Source: UBA7662 sp041688385 (lineage in GTDB: Bacteria > Bacteroidota > Bacteroidia > UBA7662). Taken from it: DNA of 18,712 nt. The translations under genes were made by a program, and so were the position numbers. The stretch is from the NCBI GenBank assembly GCA_041688385.1, contig JBDNIH010000071.1, forward strand, positions 1 to 18,712, in the 5' to 3' direction. Numbering within the stretch: the first letter of the stretch is position 1; the number at the start of each line of letters is the position of its first letter. The notes below the pieces were generated by a model. The model saw only the letters and a list, made by a program, of their open reading frames with translations. It searched no databases and had not been told where the DNA came from. Shown piece after piece: positions 1-6,476 of the stretch.

Positions 1-29
1 AAGCACCAAAAGCAGATAAAATGCCAGCT

Positions 30-878
30 TTACTCGAAAACCAGTGTTGTTCGACCATCCGTTTGTGCCCAAACCATACTCGGGTGAGAGTCACGCCACG
101 CCATTTCTCCTTTTGCCGTTAGCACAATGGCACCCGCAAAACCATCATAAGGTTTAAGCTCGGCAAAGGTTTTGGCAATGGCGCTTTCGGTCGTAAATCC
201 ATCGGTAACCCGAGTAACAATTTTAGTCGCTACTGCACCACTTACAATGTCTTCGCCAACTCCTGTACAGGAAACGGCACAATGGGCATTGGCATAATTA
301 CCAGCTACAGTTGCAGAATCGGAGATGCGGCCTACCCTTTCGAAGCCCTTACCGCCAGTAGACGTGGCGGCAGCCAAATTACCAGCCCCATCTAAGGCAA
401 CACAGCCGACGGTACCTTGTCCGTTGGCCTTCCTTTTGGCTTCATATTCGGTACGACGCTGCGCGATTTCAGGATTATAAGCTGGGAAACCGGCATCGCG
501 TGCAAACTGCAATGCGCCTGCTCCTCCCAAAACACGGTCATCTTCTAAAAAAAGACGAACGGCTACTTGAATTGGGTTTTGTACGTCTTCTAAATTAATA
601 ACACCACTAAAACGCTCCGTGCTCCCTTCCATAATGGCGGCACTCATGCGGATAACGCCGTCACTTTGGATTTGAGAACCAGTGCCGGCATTAAATAATG
701 GGTCGTCTTCGAGCAAGTGTACTGCGTAGGCTGCTGTTTCAAAGGCAGAATGACTCAACAAAAAAACATGAGCCGCTTCGGCAATCCGTATCAACGCTTC
801 TTGTTTTGCCTTTTTTACCTCAGCACTGGTAGCCGATTCACTAAAAAAACCACCGTGTATCAACAGTTTGGGTTGCAT
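30..878 (-). CDS. iaaA: Plant-type isoaspartyl peptidase / L-asparaginase (Ntn hydrolase)
   Basis: This is an N-terminal-nucleophile hydrolase of the plant-type asparaginase family (282 aa). Such enzymes cut isoaspartyl (beta-Asp) dipeptides and self-cleave to expose a catalytic Thr. The sequence shows the N-terminal LLIHGG strand, the FNAGTGS loop (about residues 62-68), the self-cleavage and nucleophile motif GTVGCVALD (Thr156), then AAATSTGG and SCTGVGE. The second Thr of the usual CTGTGE motif is Val here. No signal peptide is visible, so it is cytoplasmic. I chose the ATG at 878, two bases after the stop of the cyanophycinase gene. A TTG at 884 would instead give a four-base overlap and two more residues. 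Following cphB in an operon suggests that its physiological substrate is beta-Asp-Arg, giving Asp and Arg. The substrate is inferred from context; the family call is firm. Confidence 0.92.
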   Translation of the reverse strand: MQPKLLIHGGFFSESATSAEVKKAKQEALIRIAEAAHVFLLSHSAFETAAYAVHLLEDDPLFNAGTGSQIQSDGVIRMSAAIMEGSTERFSGVINLEDVQNPIQVAVRLFLEDDRVLGGAGALQFARDAGFPAYNPEIAQRRTEYEAKRKANGQGTVGCVALDGAGNLAAATSTGGKGFERVGRISDSATVAGNYANAHCAVSCTGVGEDIVSGAVATKIVTRVTDGFTTESAIAKTFAELKPYDGFAGAIVLTAKGEMAWRDSHPSMVWAQTDGRTTLVFE

Positions 879-880
879 CG

Positions 881-1762
881 TCAATCGCCAATAACGTGGT
901 GGGACTTGCGGATCTGCATTTTATGGGTCGCCAAATGATACTCGTCATTCATCGACATCACATGCACTACCAAATTTTCAATACTAATGGGTGACCCCAA
1001 GGATACATCCGTAATATTGGTATCGCGAATCTGACGACCATCTACCAAAATAACCAGACCGGAACCCAAGGCTTGCATGGCTTCTCCGTCGGTAATGAGG
1101 AGGCCGGTATCTTCTCCCAAACCAACACCCAATACGCGTGGATTACTAACTACAGCTTGGAACAGTCGACCGATACGTCCCCGGTGTACAAAATGGGTAT
1201 CGATGATCAGGTCATTGATTAAACCAAGCCCGCTGGTGATTTTTACCTCCCCTTTGAGCAATGCTTCACTGGCCGAACCTTGGTAAATCATGGTATTTGA
1301 ACATGCTGCCGCGCCTGCTGAAGTGCCAGCAATCAGAAAGTTATCTTCTTCGTATTTTCTCAGCAGAATAGTATGAAACTCTGTTCCGCCGAGTATGGAT
1401 GTCAATCTCAGCTGGTCACCGCCCGTAAAAACAATTACATCGGCGGCCTCGAGTCGGGCACAGTTTTCTGGGTCGTTGGCGCCTTCGCGGTTATCAATGG
1501 CCAATACACCAGCATTGTGGGCCCCGAGATAAGAGAATGCCTTTACATATTCGATACCTACATCTTTTGGTATTTGAGAAGCAGTAGGTATAACCTCAAT
1601 ACGCGACTCTTCGCCTTTGACCGATTCGGTAATGATACGTTTGATAATACCACGCTCAAAAAAATTTAGATTTTTTTCAATGTCGTCTTTGTAGTTCTTT
1701 TCGGTAAAACTACCCGTATCTACTGCCCCCCCGATTACAATCAATTTACCCTTCGGTGTCAT
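881..1762 (-). CDS. cphB: Cyanophycinase, cytoplasmic (peptidase S51)
   Basis: Cyanophycinase is a serine exopeptidase that releases beta-Asp-Arg dipeptides from cyanophycin. This 293-residue protein has the family signatures in order: KGKLIVIGG near the N-terminus, FTGGDQ (Gln117), the nucleophile elbow AGTSAGAA (Ser148), the IIDTHFVHRGRIGRL segment (about 186-200) that matches the substrate-binding DQHF..R.R..RL region, and GLGEDTG (217 region). Length fits bacterial CphB (about 270-300 aa). The frame stays open upstream to a GTG at 1816, but the ATG at 1762 starts directly on the conserved strand. The GTG would also sit at the expected transcription start of the promoter-like site at 1825-1854. 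It has no signal peptide. It is followed by iaaA two bases on and is divergent from cphA, so the three genes make a full synthesis and mobilisation set. Confidence 0.93.
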   Translation of the reverse strand: MTPKGKLIVIGGAVDTGSFTEKNYKDDIEKNLNFFERGIIKRIITESVKGEESRIEVIPTASQIPKDVGIEYVKAFSYLGAHNAGVLAIDNREGANDPENCARLEAADVIVFTGGDQLRLTSILGGTEFHTILLRKYEEDNFLIAGTSAGAAACSNTMIYQGSASEALLKGEVKITSGLGLINDLIIDTHFVHRGRIGRLFQAVVSNPRVLGVGLGEDTGLLITDGEAMQALGSGLVILVDGRQIRDTNITDVSLGSPISIENLVVHVMSMNDEYHLATHKMQIRKSHHVIGD

Positions 1763-1824
1763 GGAAATAGTCGCTTGATATTCACTTAATAAAGGCGTAA
1801 TGATACGGCCTAACACCTTTAAAT

Positions 1825-1854
1825 CAAATAAAACAGGGGTTCAATGTTCGCAAA
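1825..1854 (-). promoter_or_regulatory. Bacteroidota-type promoter candidate for cphB-iaaA
   Basis: Read on the minus strand this is TTTG, 18 bases, then TTTATTTG. It matches the Bacteroidota sigma-factor pattern (TTTG near -33, TAnnTTTG near -7) at 11 of 12 fixed and spacing-compatible positions. Transcription would begin near 1818 and leave a leader of about 55 bases before the ATG at 1762. It is found by pattern matching only, and AT-rich DNA gives chance matches. Confidence 0.35.
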
Positions 1855-1895
1855 TGTCCTTCTTTTGGGGAAAAGTATTCTATTCTCGGGATTTC

Positions 1896-1927
1896 TTGTG
1901 TTTGTTAACGATAAATTCATTTATTTG
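1896..1927 (+). promoter_or_regulatory. Bacteroidota-type promoter candidate for cphA
   Basis: The plus strand carries TTG (1896-1898) and TTTG (1901-1904) upstream of TTTATTTG (1920-1927), which is one mismatch from TAnnTTTG. The spacing is 21 bases from the TTG or 15 from the TTTG, neither ideal. A start near 1934 would give a leader of about 45 bases and agrees with translation from the ATG at 1979 rather than the earlier in-frame ATG at 1844. The same octamer TTTATTTG occurs in the divergent cphB site. Confidence 0.28.
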
Positions 1928-1978
1928 AACTTTTACTCAGGCTCAACCGAACAACACCCACCCTATTTTATCTCATCT

Positions 1979-4597
1979 ATGCAAATACTCAAAGTTCAAG
2001 CCTTACGTGGACCAAATATCTGGAGCGTCAACCGTAAAAAGCTCATTCAAATGCGGCTCGACCTCGAAGAGCTAGAGCAACAACCGACCAATAAAATCCC
2101 GGGTTTTCGGGAGCGTTTAGAGGCGCTATTTCCGAGCATGTACGAACACCGCTGCTCAGAGGGTAAACCAGGCGGTTTTTTTTATCGTGTTGAACGCGGT
2201 ACTTGGATGGGGCACGTTATCGAGCACATTGCCCTTGAAATACAAACCTTAGCCGGCATGGAAACTGGGTTTGGAAGAACGCGGGAAACCAAAACGCCAG
2301 GTATCTACAATGTTGTTTTTAGTTATGTAGAAGATAAAGTAGGTCTTTTTGCTGCAGAAGCTTCCGTGCGCATAGCACAAGCATTGATAGACGGCACCGA
2401 CTACGATTTGCAGGCCGATTTGATGGAAATGCGCCGCGTACGAGAGAATGTACGCCTGGGGCCATCTACCGGGTCGTTGGTTGACGAAGCTGTTTCCCGC
2501 GACATTCCTTGGATTCGCCTCGGCACCAACAGTTTGATTCAGCTTGGTTATGGCGTAAACCAAGTGCGTTTTCAAGCCACCATTACCCAAAATACCAGCA
2601 ATATTGCTGTTGGTATCGCCTGCAACAAAGAGCTCACAAAACAAATGCTCGGTGATGCTTCGATGCCTGTACCTAAAGGCGACATCTGCGTTGACGAAGA
2701 GGATTTGCAAGCTTGTATCGACCGCATTGGCTACCCAATCGTGATCAAACCATTAGATGGTAACCACGGTAAAGGGGCCAGTATAAATGTAAAAAAGTGG
2801 GCTGATGCTGTAGAAGGACTTGAGTTTGCCAAAAAATACTCACGTAAAGTCATCGTCGAGCGATATATCACCGGTTTCGACTTCCGCGTTCTGGTAATAA
2901 ACAACCAGGTAGTCGCTGCAGCGCAACGTGTGCCTGCCCATGTAAAAGGCGATGGCAAACAAAATATCCAAGAACTCATCGACACCGAAAACCTCGACCC
3001 ACGCCGGGGTTATGGTCATGAAAACATGTTAACAGAAATAGCCATTGACCGTGACACCACCGATTTGCTCGAAAAATTAGGTTACACCCTTGAAACCATA
3101 CCTAAGAAAGGCGAAATCGTCTATCTCAAATCAACCGCCAACCTCAGCACGGGTGGTACTTCTATTGATGTGACCGATATGGTGCATCCCGAAAATATTT
3201 TTCTAGCTGAACGTGTATCACGCGTGATTGGTCTGGACGTTTGTGGAATCGACATCATGGCCCCCAATCTCACCCAGCCGCTCAAAGAGAGTGGCGGAAG
3301 TATATTGGAGGTAAATGCTGCACCCGGTTTTCGTATGCACCTAGCTCCTGCCGAAGGTTTGCCACGTAACGTTGCCGCGCCGGTAATTGATATGTTATAC
3401 CCACCGGGTAAAGCCAGCCGTATACCAATTATAGCCGTGACTGGTACCAATGGCAAAACAACGACTACTCGATTATTGGCACATATGGTTAAAAACGTTG
3501 GCTACCGTGTTGGTTTTACTACTTCGGATGGCATTTACGTGCAAAACCACATGCTTGAAAAAGGAGATACGACTGGTCCAGTGAGTGCTGAATTTATATT
3601 AAAGGACCCTACCGTCGAGTTTGCCGTTTTAGAAACCGCACGTGGTGGCATACTCCGGGCCGGTTTGGGTTTCAGTCGCTGCGATATTGGCGTAATCACC
3701 AACATACGGGAGGATCATTTGGGACTTAACGACATTGAAAATCTTGAAGACCTTGCGCGGGTAAAATCGGTCGTGGTGCGCAGTATAAAGCGGGATGGCT
3801 GGGCTGTTTTGAATGCCGAAGACCCTTGGTGTGTAAAAATTGGTGCGGAGATGCAATGTAATGTCGCCTACTTCGCCATGGACGAGAACAATCCTGTTCT
3901 TAAGGCGCATACCAAAAAGAATGGAATTGCCGCTGTTTACGAAAACGGCTACATCACAATCAAAAAGGGGGATTGGAAAATCCGAATTGAACGTGTAACC
4001 ACCATACCACTGACCATGGGCGGCAAAGCACGCTTTATGATCGAAAATGTGTTGGCCGCTGCCTTGGCTGGCTACCTGCAAGGCTTTAGAACCGAAGCCA
4101 TACGTTTGTCGCTAGAAACCTTCATTCCCTCGCCCGCCCTCACCCCTGGCCGGATGAATGTGTTCAATTTCCGGGAGTTCAAGGTTATGATCGACTTCGC
4201 CCATAATCCAGCGGGATACTTGGCTATTGAGGATTTCCTGAGCAATATTGATTCACCGAAAAAAGTCGGTATTATCTCCGGCGTGGGTGACCGCCGCGAC
4301 GAAGACATTACTGAGTGTGGCAAAATTGCTGCGCGTATGTTCGACCACATCATCATACGTCAGGAAAAGCACCTTCGTGGCCGCACAGAACAAGAGCTTA
4401 TAGACCTTATTGTGGGGGGTATTAAACAAGTCGATAAAAAGATGACCTATGAGGTTATTCCCAAAGAAATCGAAGCAATTAAACATGCCATCTCCATCGC
4501 AGAACCGGGAACATTTATCACAGCCTTAAGTGACGTGGTGACCAATGCGATTAGCATTGTACAGGAATACTTAGACAAGGAAGCAGACTTGAGGTAA
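1979..4597 (+). CDS. cphA: Cyanophycin synthetase (class 1 CphA)
   Basis: CphA polymerises Asp and Arg into cyanophycin using two ATP-dependent sites. The 872-residue protein has the three expected parts. The N-domain (about 1-160) carries GHVIEH with the HxxEH pattern at 79-83. The ATP-grasp domain (about 215-475), which adds Arg or Asp-type building blocks by amide ligation, carries VIKPLDGNHGKG (254-266) and EVNAAPGFR (444-452). The Mur-ligase-like domain has the P-loop VTGTNGKTTTTR (487-498), followed by ETARGG, TNIREDHLG and GRMN..DFAHNP. Length matches class 1 CphA (about 870-900 aa). The reading frame extends to an ATG at 1844, but those 45 residues are not family-like, whereas ILKVQALRGPNIWS is a standard CphA N-terminus, so I chose 1979. 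It is divergent from cphB-iaaA. All visible catalytic motifs are intact. Confidence 0.96.
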   Translation: MQILKVQALRGPNIWSVNRKKLIQMRLDLEELEQQPTNKIPGFRERLEALFPSMYEHRCSEGKPGGFFYRVERGTWMGHVIEHIALEIQTLAGMETGFGRTRETKTPGIYNVVFSYVEDKVGLFAAEASVRIAQALIDGTDYDLQADLMEMRRVRENVRLGPSTGSLVDEAVSRDIPWIRLGTNSLIQLGYGVNQVRFQATITQNTSNIAVGIACNKELTKQMLGDASMPVPKGDICVDEEDLQACIDRIGYPIVIKPLDGNHGKGASINVKKWADAVEGLEFAKKYSRKVIVERYITGFDFRVLVINNQVVAAAQRVPAHVKGDGKQNIQELIDTENLDPRRGYGHENMLTEIAIDRDTTDLLEKLGYTLETIPKKGEIVYLKSTANLSTGGTSIDVTDMVHPENIFLAERVSRVIGLDVCGIDIMAPNLTQPLKESGGSILEVNAAPGFRMHLAPAEGLPRNVAAPVIDMLYPPGKASRIPIIAVTGTNGKTTTTRLLAHMVKNVGYRVGFTTSDGIYVQNHMLEKGDTTGPVSAEFILKDPTVEFAVLETARGGILRAGLGFSRCDIGVITNIREDHLGLNDIENLEDLARVKSVVVRSIKRDGWAVLNAEDPWCVKIGAEMQCNVAYFAMDENNPVLKAHTKKNGIAAVYENGYITIKKGDWKIRIERVTTIPLTMGGKARFMIENVLAAALAGYLQGFRTEAIRLSLETFIPSPALTPGRMNVFNFREFKVMIDFAHNPAGYLAIEDFLSNIDSPKKVGIISGVGDRRDEDITECGKIAARMFDHIIIRQEKHLRGRTEQELIDLIVGGIKQVDKKMTYEVIPKEIEAIKHAISIAEPGTFITALSDVVTNAISIVQEYLDKEADLR

Positions 4598-4618
4598 ACG
4601 AGGCGAAAGGTCTCGTTT
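4596..4618. terminator. Short inverted repeat between convergent cphA and second cyanophycinase
   Basis: A 7-bp perfect stem, AAACGAG (4596-4602) with CTCGTTT (4612-4618), encloses a 9-base loop. It begins within the cphA stop codon and lies in the 35-base gap between two convergent genes. It could end transcription from both sides. There is no long T-tract on either strand, so this is a modest candidate. Confidence 0.4.
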
Positions 4619-4632
4619 GCTTCTAGGGGTTA

Positions 4633-5490
4633 CTAACGCAACACAAACCGATCGCCCGCCCATAAAATGGTGAGACGAACGCGGGTTGATGACAGTAAAC
4701 CATCTAGCGGCAGACGAGATTTTTTGTTGGTGACCAACACTACTTGGTTTAGCCCAATCACTTCCGCCCTGCCAGCTTTGACATAAATAGCGGTGCCTTC
4801 ATCTATGCCTACTCCTTTGAGTTCGGGATGCTCCAAAACCACGCTTAAAAGGCGATTGTAGCGGCTTCGTTTGATAAAATGTTGGTCAATTACCGATTTC
4901 TCTAGAAAACCTAACCCTTCATTAAGCTCCAAATTCCCAGCTTGCAGTCGCGAAAATGTAGCCTCGTATTCTGGCACTTTCAGTTGATTGCCCGTAAGCA
5001 TCGATTTGCTCATAACTGCTGCTCCAGCGCTACTTCCTGCAATCATGCTTCCATTTCGGAAAGCCAATTGCAAGACGGCCTTTATTTCGAGCAGCGTTAT
5101 AAGCTGCATTAGCTTGTTTTGGTCACCACCCGTAAAATAAATGAGGCTGGCACCTTGGAGGCTGTCGAGTTGCGCTTGACTTGCCGGTGTATTTTGACCG
5201 ACGAACATACTATTTACCGAACGTACGTTAACTGCTTCAAATAATTTTATGGCATAGTAAGCAGCGGTGTCCGGTGTTTCGCTCGCCATAGGCAAAACCA
5301 CTATGTATCCGGAAGTCCTTACATTGGCCAGCTCCACCATTCTTAAAGCCAAAGTGGTATCCATTGCCCCTCCAACTATAAATAAACTACCCTCTTCTGC
5401 TGCAGCTTTCGAGGGAAACCCAGAAACCATCAGCAGAAGAAGAAGGCAAAATAGCCCCTGTGAGAAATGCTTCTGGGCAAAAATAAACAT
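4633..5490 (-). CDS. Exported cyanophycinase-family serine peptidase (S51)
   Basis: This is a second, clearly diverged cyanophycinase-like protein (285 aa). It keeps the S51/CphB signatures: LFIVGGAMD (36-44), YFTGGDQNK (118-126, Gln124), the nucleophile elbow AGSSAGAAVM (Ser154), IDQHFIKRSRYNRLL (201-215) and GVGIDEGTA (227-235). Unlike the cphB protein it starts with a signal peptide: a hydrophobic core at about 12-25 and a likely cut after KAAA (about residue 31). It should therefore act in the periplasm, on the outer membrane or outside. There is no lipobox Cys. The ATG at 5490 is unambiguous. Extracellular cyanophycinases (CphE type) are known from bacteria that feed on cyanophycin. A scavenging role on polymer released by other cells is the natural inference, but another peptide substrate is possible. 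It is transcribed alone, convergent to cphA. Confidence 0.85.
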   Translation of the reverse strand: MFIFAQKHFSQGLFCLLLLLMVSGFPSKAAAEEGSLFIVGGAMDTTLALRMVELANVRTSGYIVVLPMASETPDTAAYYAIKLFEAVNVRSVNSMFVGQNTPASQAQLDSLQGASLIYFTGGDQNKLMQLITLLEIKAVLQLAFRNGSMIAGSSAGAAVMSKSMLTGNQLKVPEYEATFSRLQAGNLELNEGLGFLEKSVIDQHFIKRSRYNRLLSVVLEHPELKGVGIDEGTAIYVKAGRAEVIGLNQVVLVTNKKSRLPLDGLLSSTRVRLTILWAGDRFVLR

Positions 5491-5534
5491 CCGGGTTTTT
5501 AATATGGAAGTGAATTAACGTTCCAATATGGGAC

Positions 5535-5553
5535 TTTTTCTCAAATAGAAAAA
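5535..5553. repeat. AT-rich inverted repeat upstream of exported cyanophycinase
   Basis: A perfect 7-bp inverted repeat, TTTTTCT and AGAAAAA, surrounds a 5-base loop in the 90-base gap between the DUF3820 gene and the exported cyanophycinase gene. On the minus strand it could slow transcription leaving the DUF2911-DUF3820 pair, or it could belong to the promoter of the next gene. The stem has only one G-C pair, so it is weak. Confidence 0.22.
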
Positions 5554-5580
5554 ATCCATGCCTAAATTTTGACTCGTTGT

Positions 5581-5823
5581 TTAAACTTTTGTTCTTAATG
5601 GCTTTAATAGGAACTCCAAGCCATTTGATTTAATTATAAACATGGTCTCCAGCAAATGCCCCAATTTACCAGCAGGAAATCCTTTTCGGGAAAACCACTC
5701 TAGGTAAAAAACGGGCAAATCGCAAATCAGGGTTGATTTGTATTTACCAAAGGGCATAGGCGTTTTGACCAATTCCAATAAAATAGCTGGATCTGGCCCT
5801 TGTACATTTTCCAAAGTGGGCAA
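5581..5823 (-). CDS. DUF3820 family small protein
   Basis: This small soluble protein (80 aa from the chosen start) matches the DUF3820 family. It shows the core MPFGKYKSTLICDLPVFYL followed by EWFSRKGFPAGKLGHLLETM and an ending close to IKSNGLEFLLKPL. The family is small and widespread in Bacteroidota and Proteobacteria. It has been called a putative quorum-sensing-regulated virulence factor, but its molecular role is not established. No ATG precedes the conserved core; only TTG codons are available, at 5847 (20-base overlap with the DUF2911 gene), 5823 (4 bases after its stop) and 5814. I took 5823 as the compromise. Homologues usually have only about 10-15 residues before ILLELV, which favours 5823 or 5814. 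It is very probably co-transcribed with the DUF2911 gene. Confidence 0.8.
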   Translation of the reverse strand: MPTLENVQGPDPAILLELVKTPMPFGKYKSTLICDLPVFYLEWFSRKGFPAGKLGHLLETMFIIKSNGLEFLLKPLRTKV

Positions 5824-5827
5824 AGAC

Positions 5828-6373
5828 TTATTGAATAGACAGATCAACCGCTGTTAAATCCCAAGCCAAACGCATACGCAGCGGGTTGGGGTAAATTTGT
5901 ATGGTAAATACCTCTTCAACTTCGGTAAGGGCCACGACCGGCACCACTACTTCTAGCACATCAAAAGCAGGGTCGTGACTTGCTTTGCCCCCCCAACTTA
6001 CACCCCAAGGATATTCTCCGCTGTTGAAATAAATTGTCCAACTGTCGGCCTCGGGTTTGGTCCATAAGGTATATGTGCCTGCTACTAGGGTCTTCTCACC
6101 GATAGTCAGCTCCGTTGTGGTTGTAAAGGTAGTGGCTTCATTAGCACCAGTACGCCATATTTCACCAAAAGGAACAAGTCCGCCAAAAATTTCGCGTCCT
6201 TTTTTTGAAGGGCCGGAATAGGCAACTTTGAGGTCGTAGTTGTCGGCAACATAGCTGGTTGTTTTTTCAGGACTGGCTTTTTTGGTATTGGCCGACATCC
6301 AACGAAAAGCCAACCATAAGCCAAGAACAAGTACGAGTACACTGATCAGTATCCATTTCAAATATTTGTTCAT
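5828..6373 (-). CDS. Membrane-anchored DUF2911 protein
   Basis: This 181-residue protein has one N-terminal membrane segment (about 7-25, ILISVLVLVLGLWLAFRW) and a DUF2911 domain that would face the periplasm. The domain is recognised by VAYSGPSKKGREIFGGLVP, GEIWRTGANEATTF and the beta-strand run TLVAGTYTLWTKP, then YFNSGEYPWGVSWG. The family is typical of Bacteroidota envelopes and has no established biochemical role. Extensive beta structure is predicted. The ATG at 6373 has a basic residue followed by the anchor, as expected. It is the first gene of a two-gene leftward unit with the DUF3820 gene and is divergent from the glycosidase operon across 103 bases. That gap may hold promoters for both directions; I saw only weak matches there. 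Confidence 0.85.
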   Translation of the reverse strand: MNKYLKWILISVLVLVLGLWLAFRWMSANTKKASPEKTTSYVADNYDLKVAYSGPSKKGREIFGGLVPFGEIWRTGANEATTFTTTTELTIGEKTLVAGTYTLWTKPEADSWTIYFNSGEYPWGVSWGGKASHDPAFDVLEVVVPVVALTEVEEVFTIQIYPNPLRMRLAWDLTAVDLSIQ

Positions 6374-6476
6374 AATAGTATTGTCAAGGGTAGGCTGTAA
6401 ACTTACTGTTTCTGCTCGAATTTATCCATCGGCATGAAGTCCATTTTATTTTTATCTTGTTTCGATTAGTCTCCTT

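Noticed and set aside
1373..1669. 98-codon plus-strand frame opposite cphB
   Set aside because: It is antisense to conserved cyanophycinase motifs and has no family-like features.
1763..1816. 18-residue N-terminal extension of cphB from a GTG
   Set aside because: The ATG at 1762 begins exactly at the conserved first strand, and the GTG would coincide with the predicted transcription start.
1844..1978. 45-residue N-terminal extension of cphA from an earlier ATG, including a hydrophobic stretch that resembles a signal peptide
   Set aside because: Cyanophycin synthetase is cytoplasmic. The standard N-terminus starts at 1979, and the extension overlaps the likely promoter region.
2249..4486. 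Several open frames of 77-153 codons on the minus strand under cphA
   Set aside because: They lie wholly inside the strongly supported cyanophycin synthetase, have no recognisable domains, and show the biased composition of antisense shadows.
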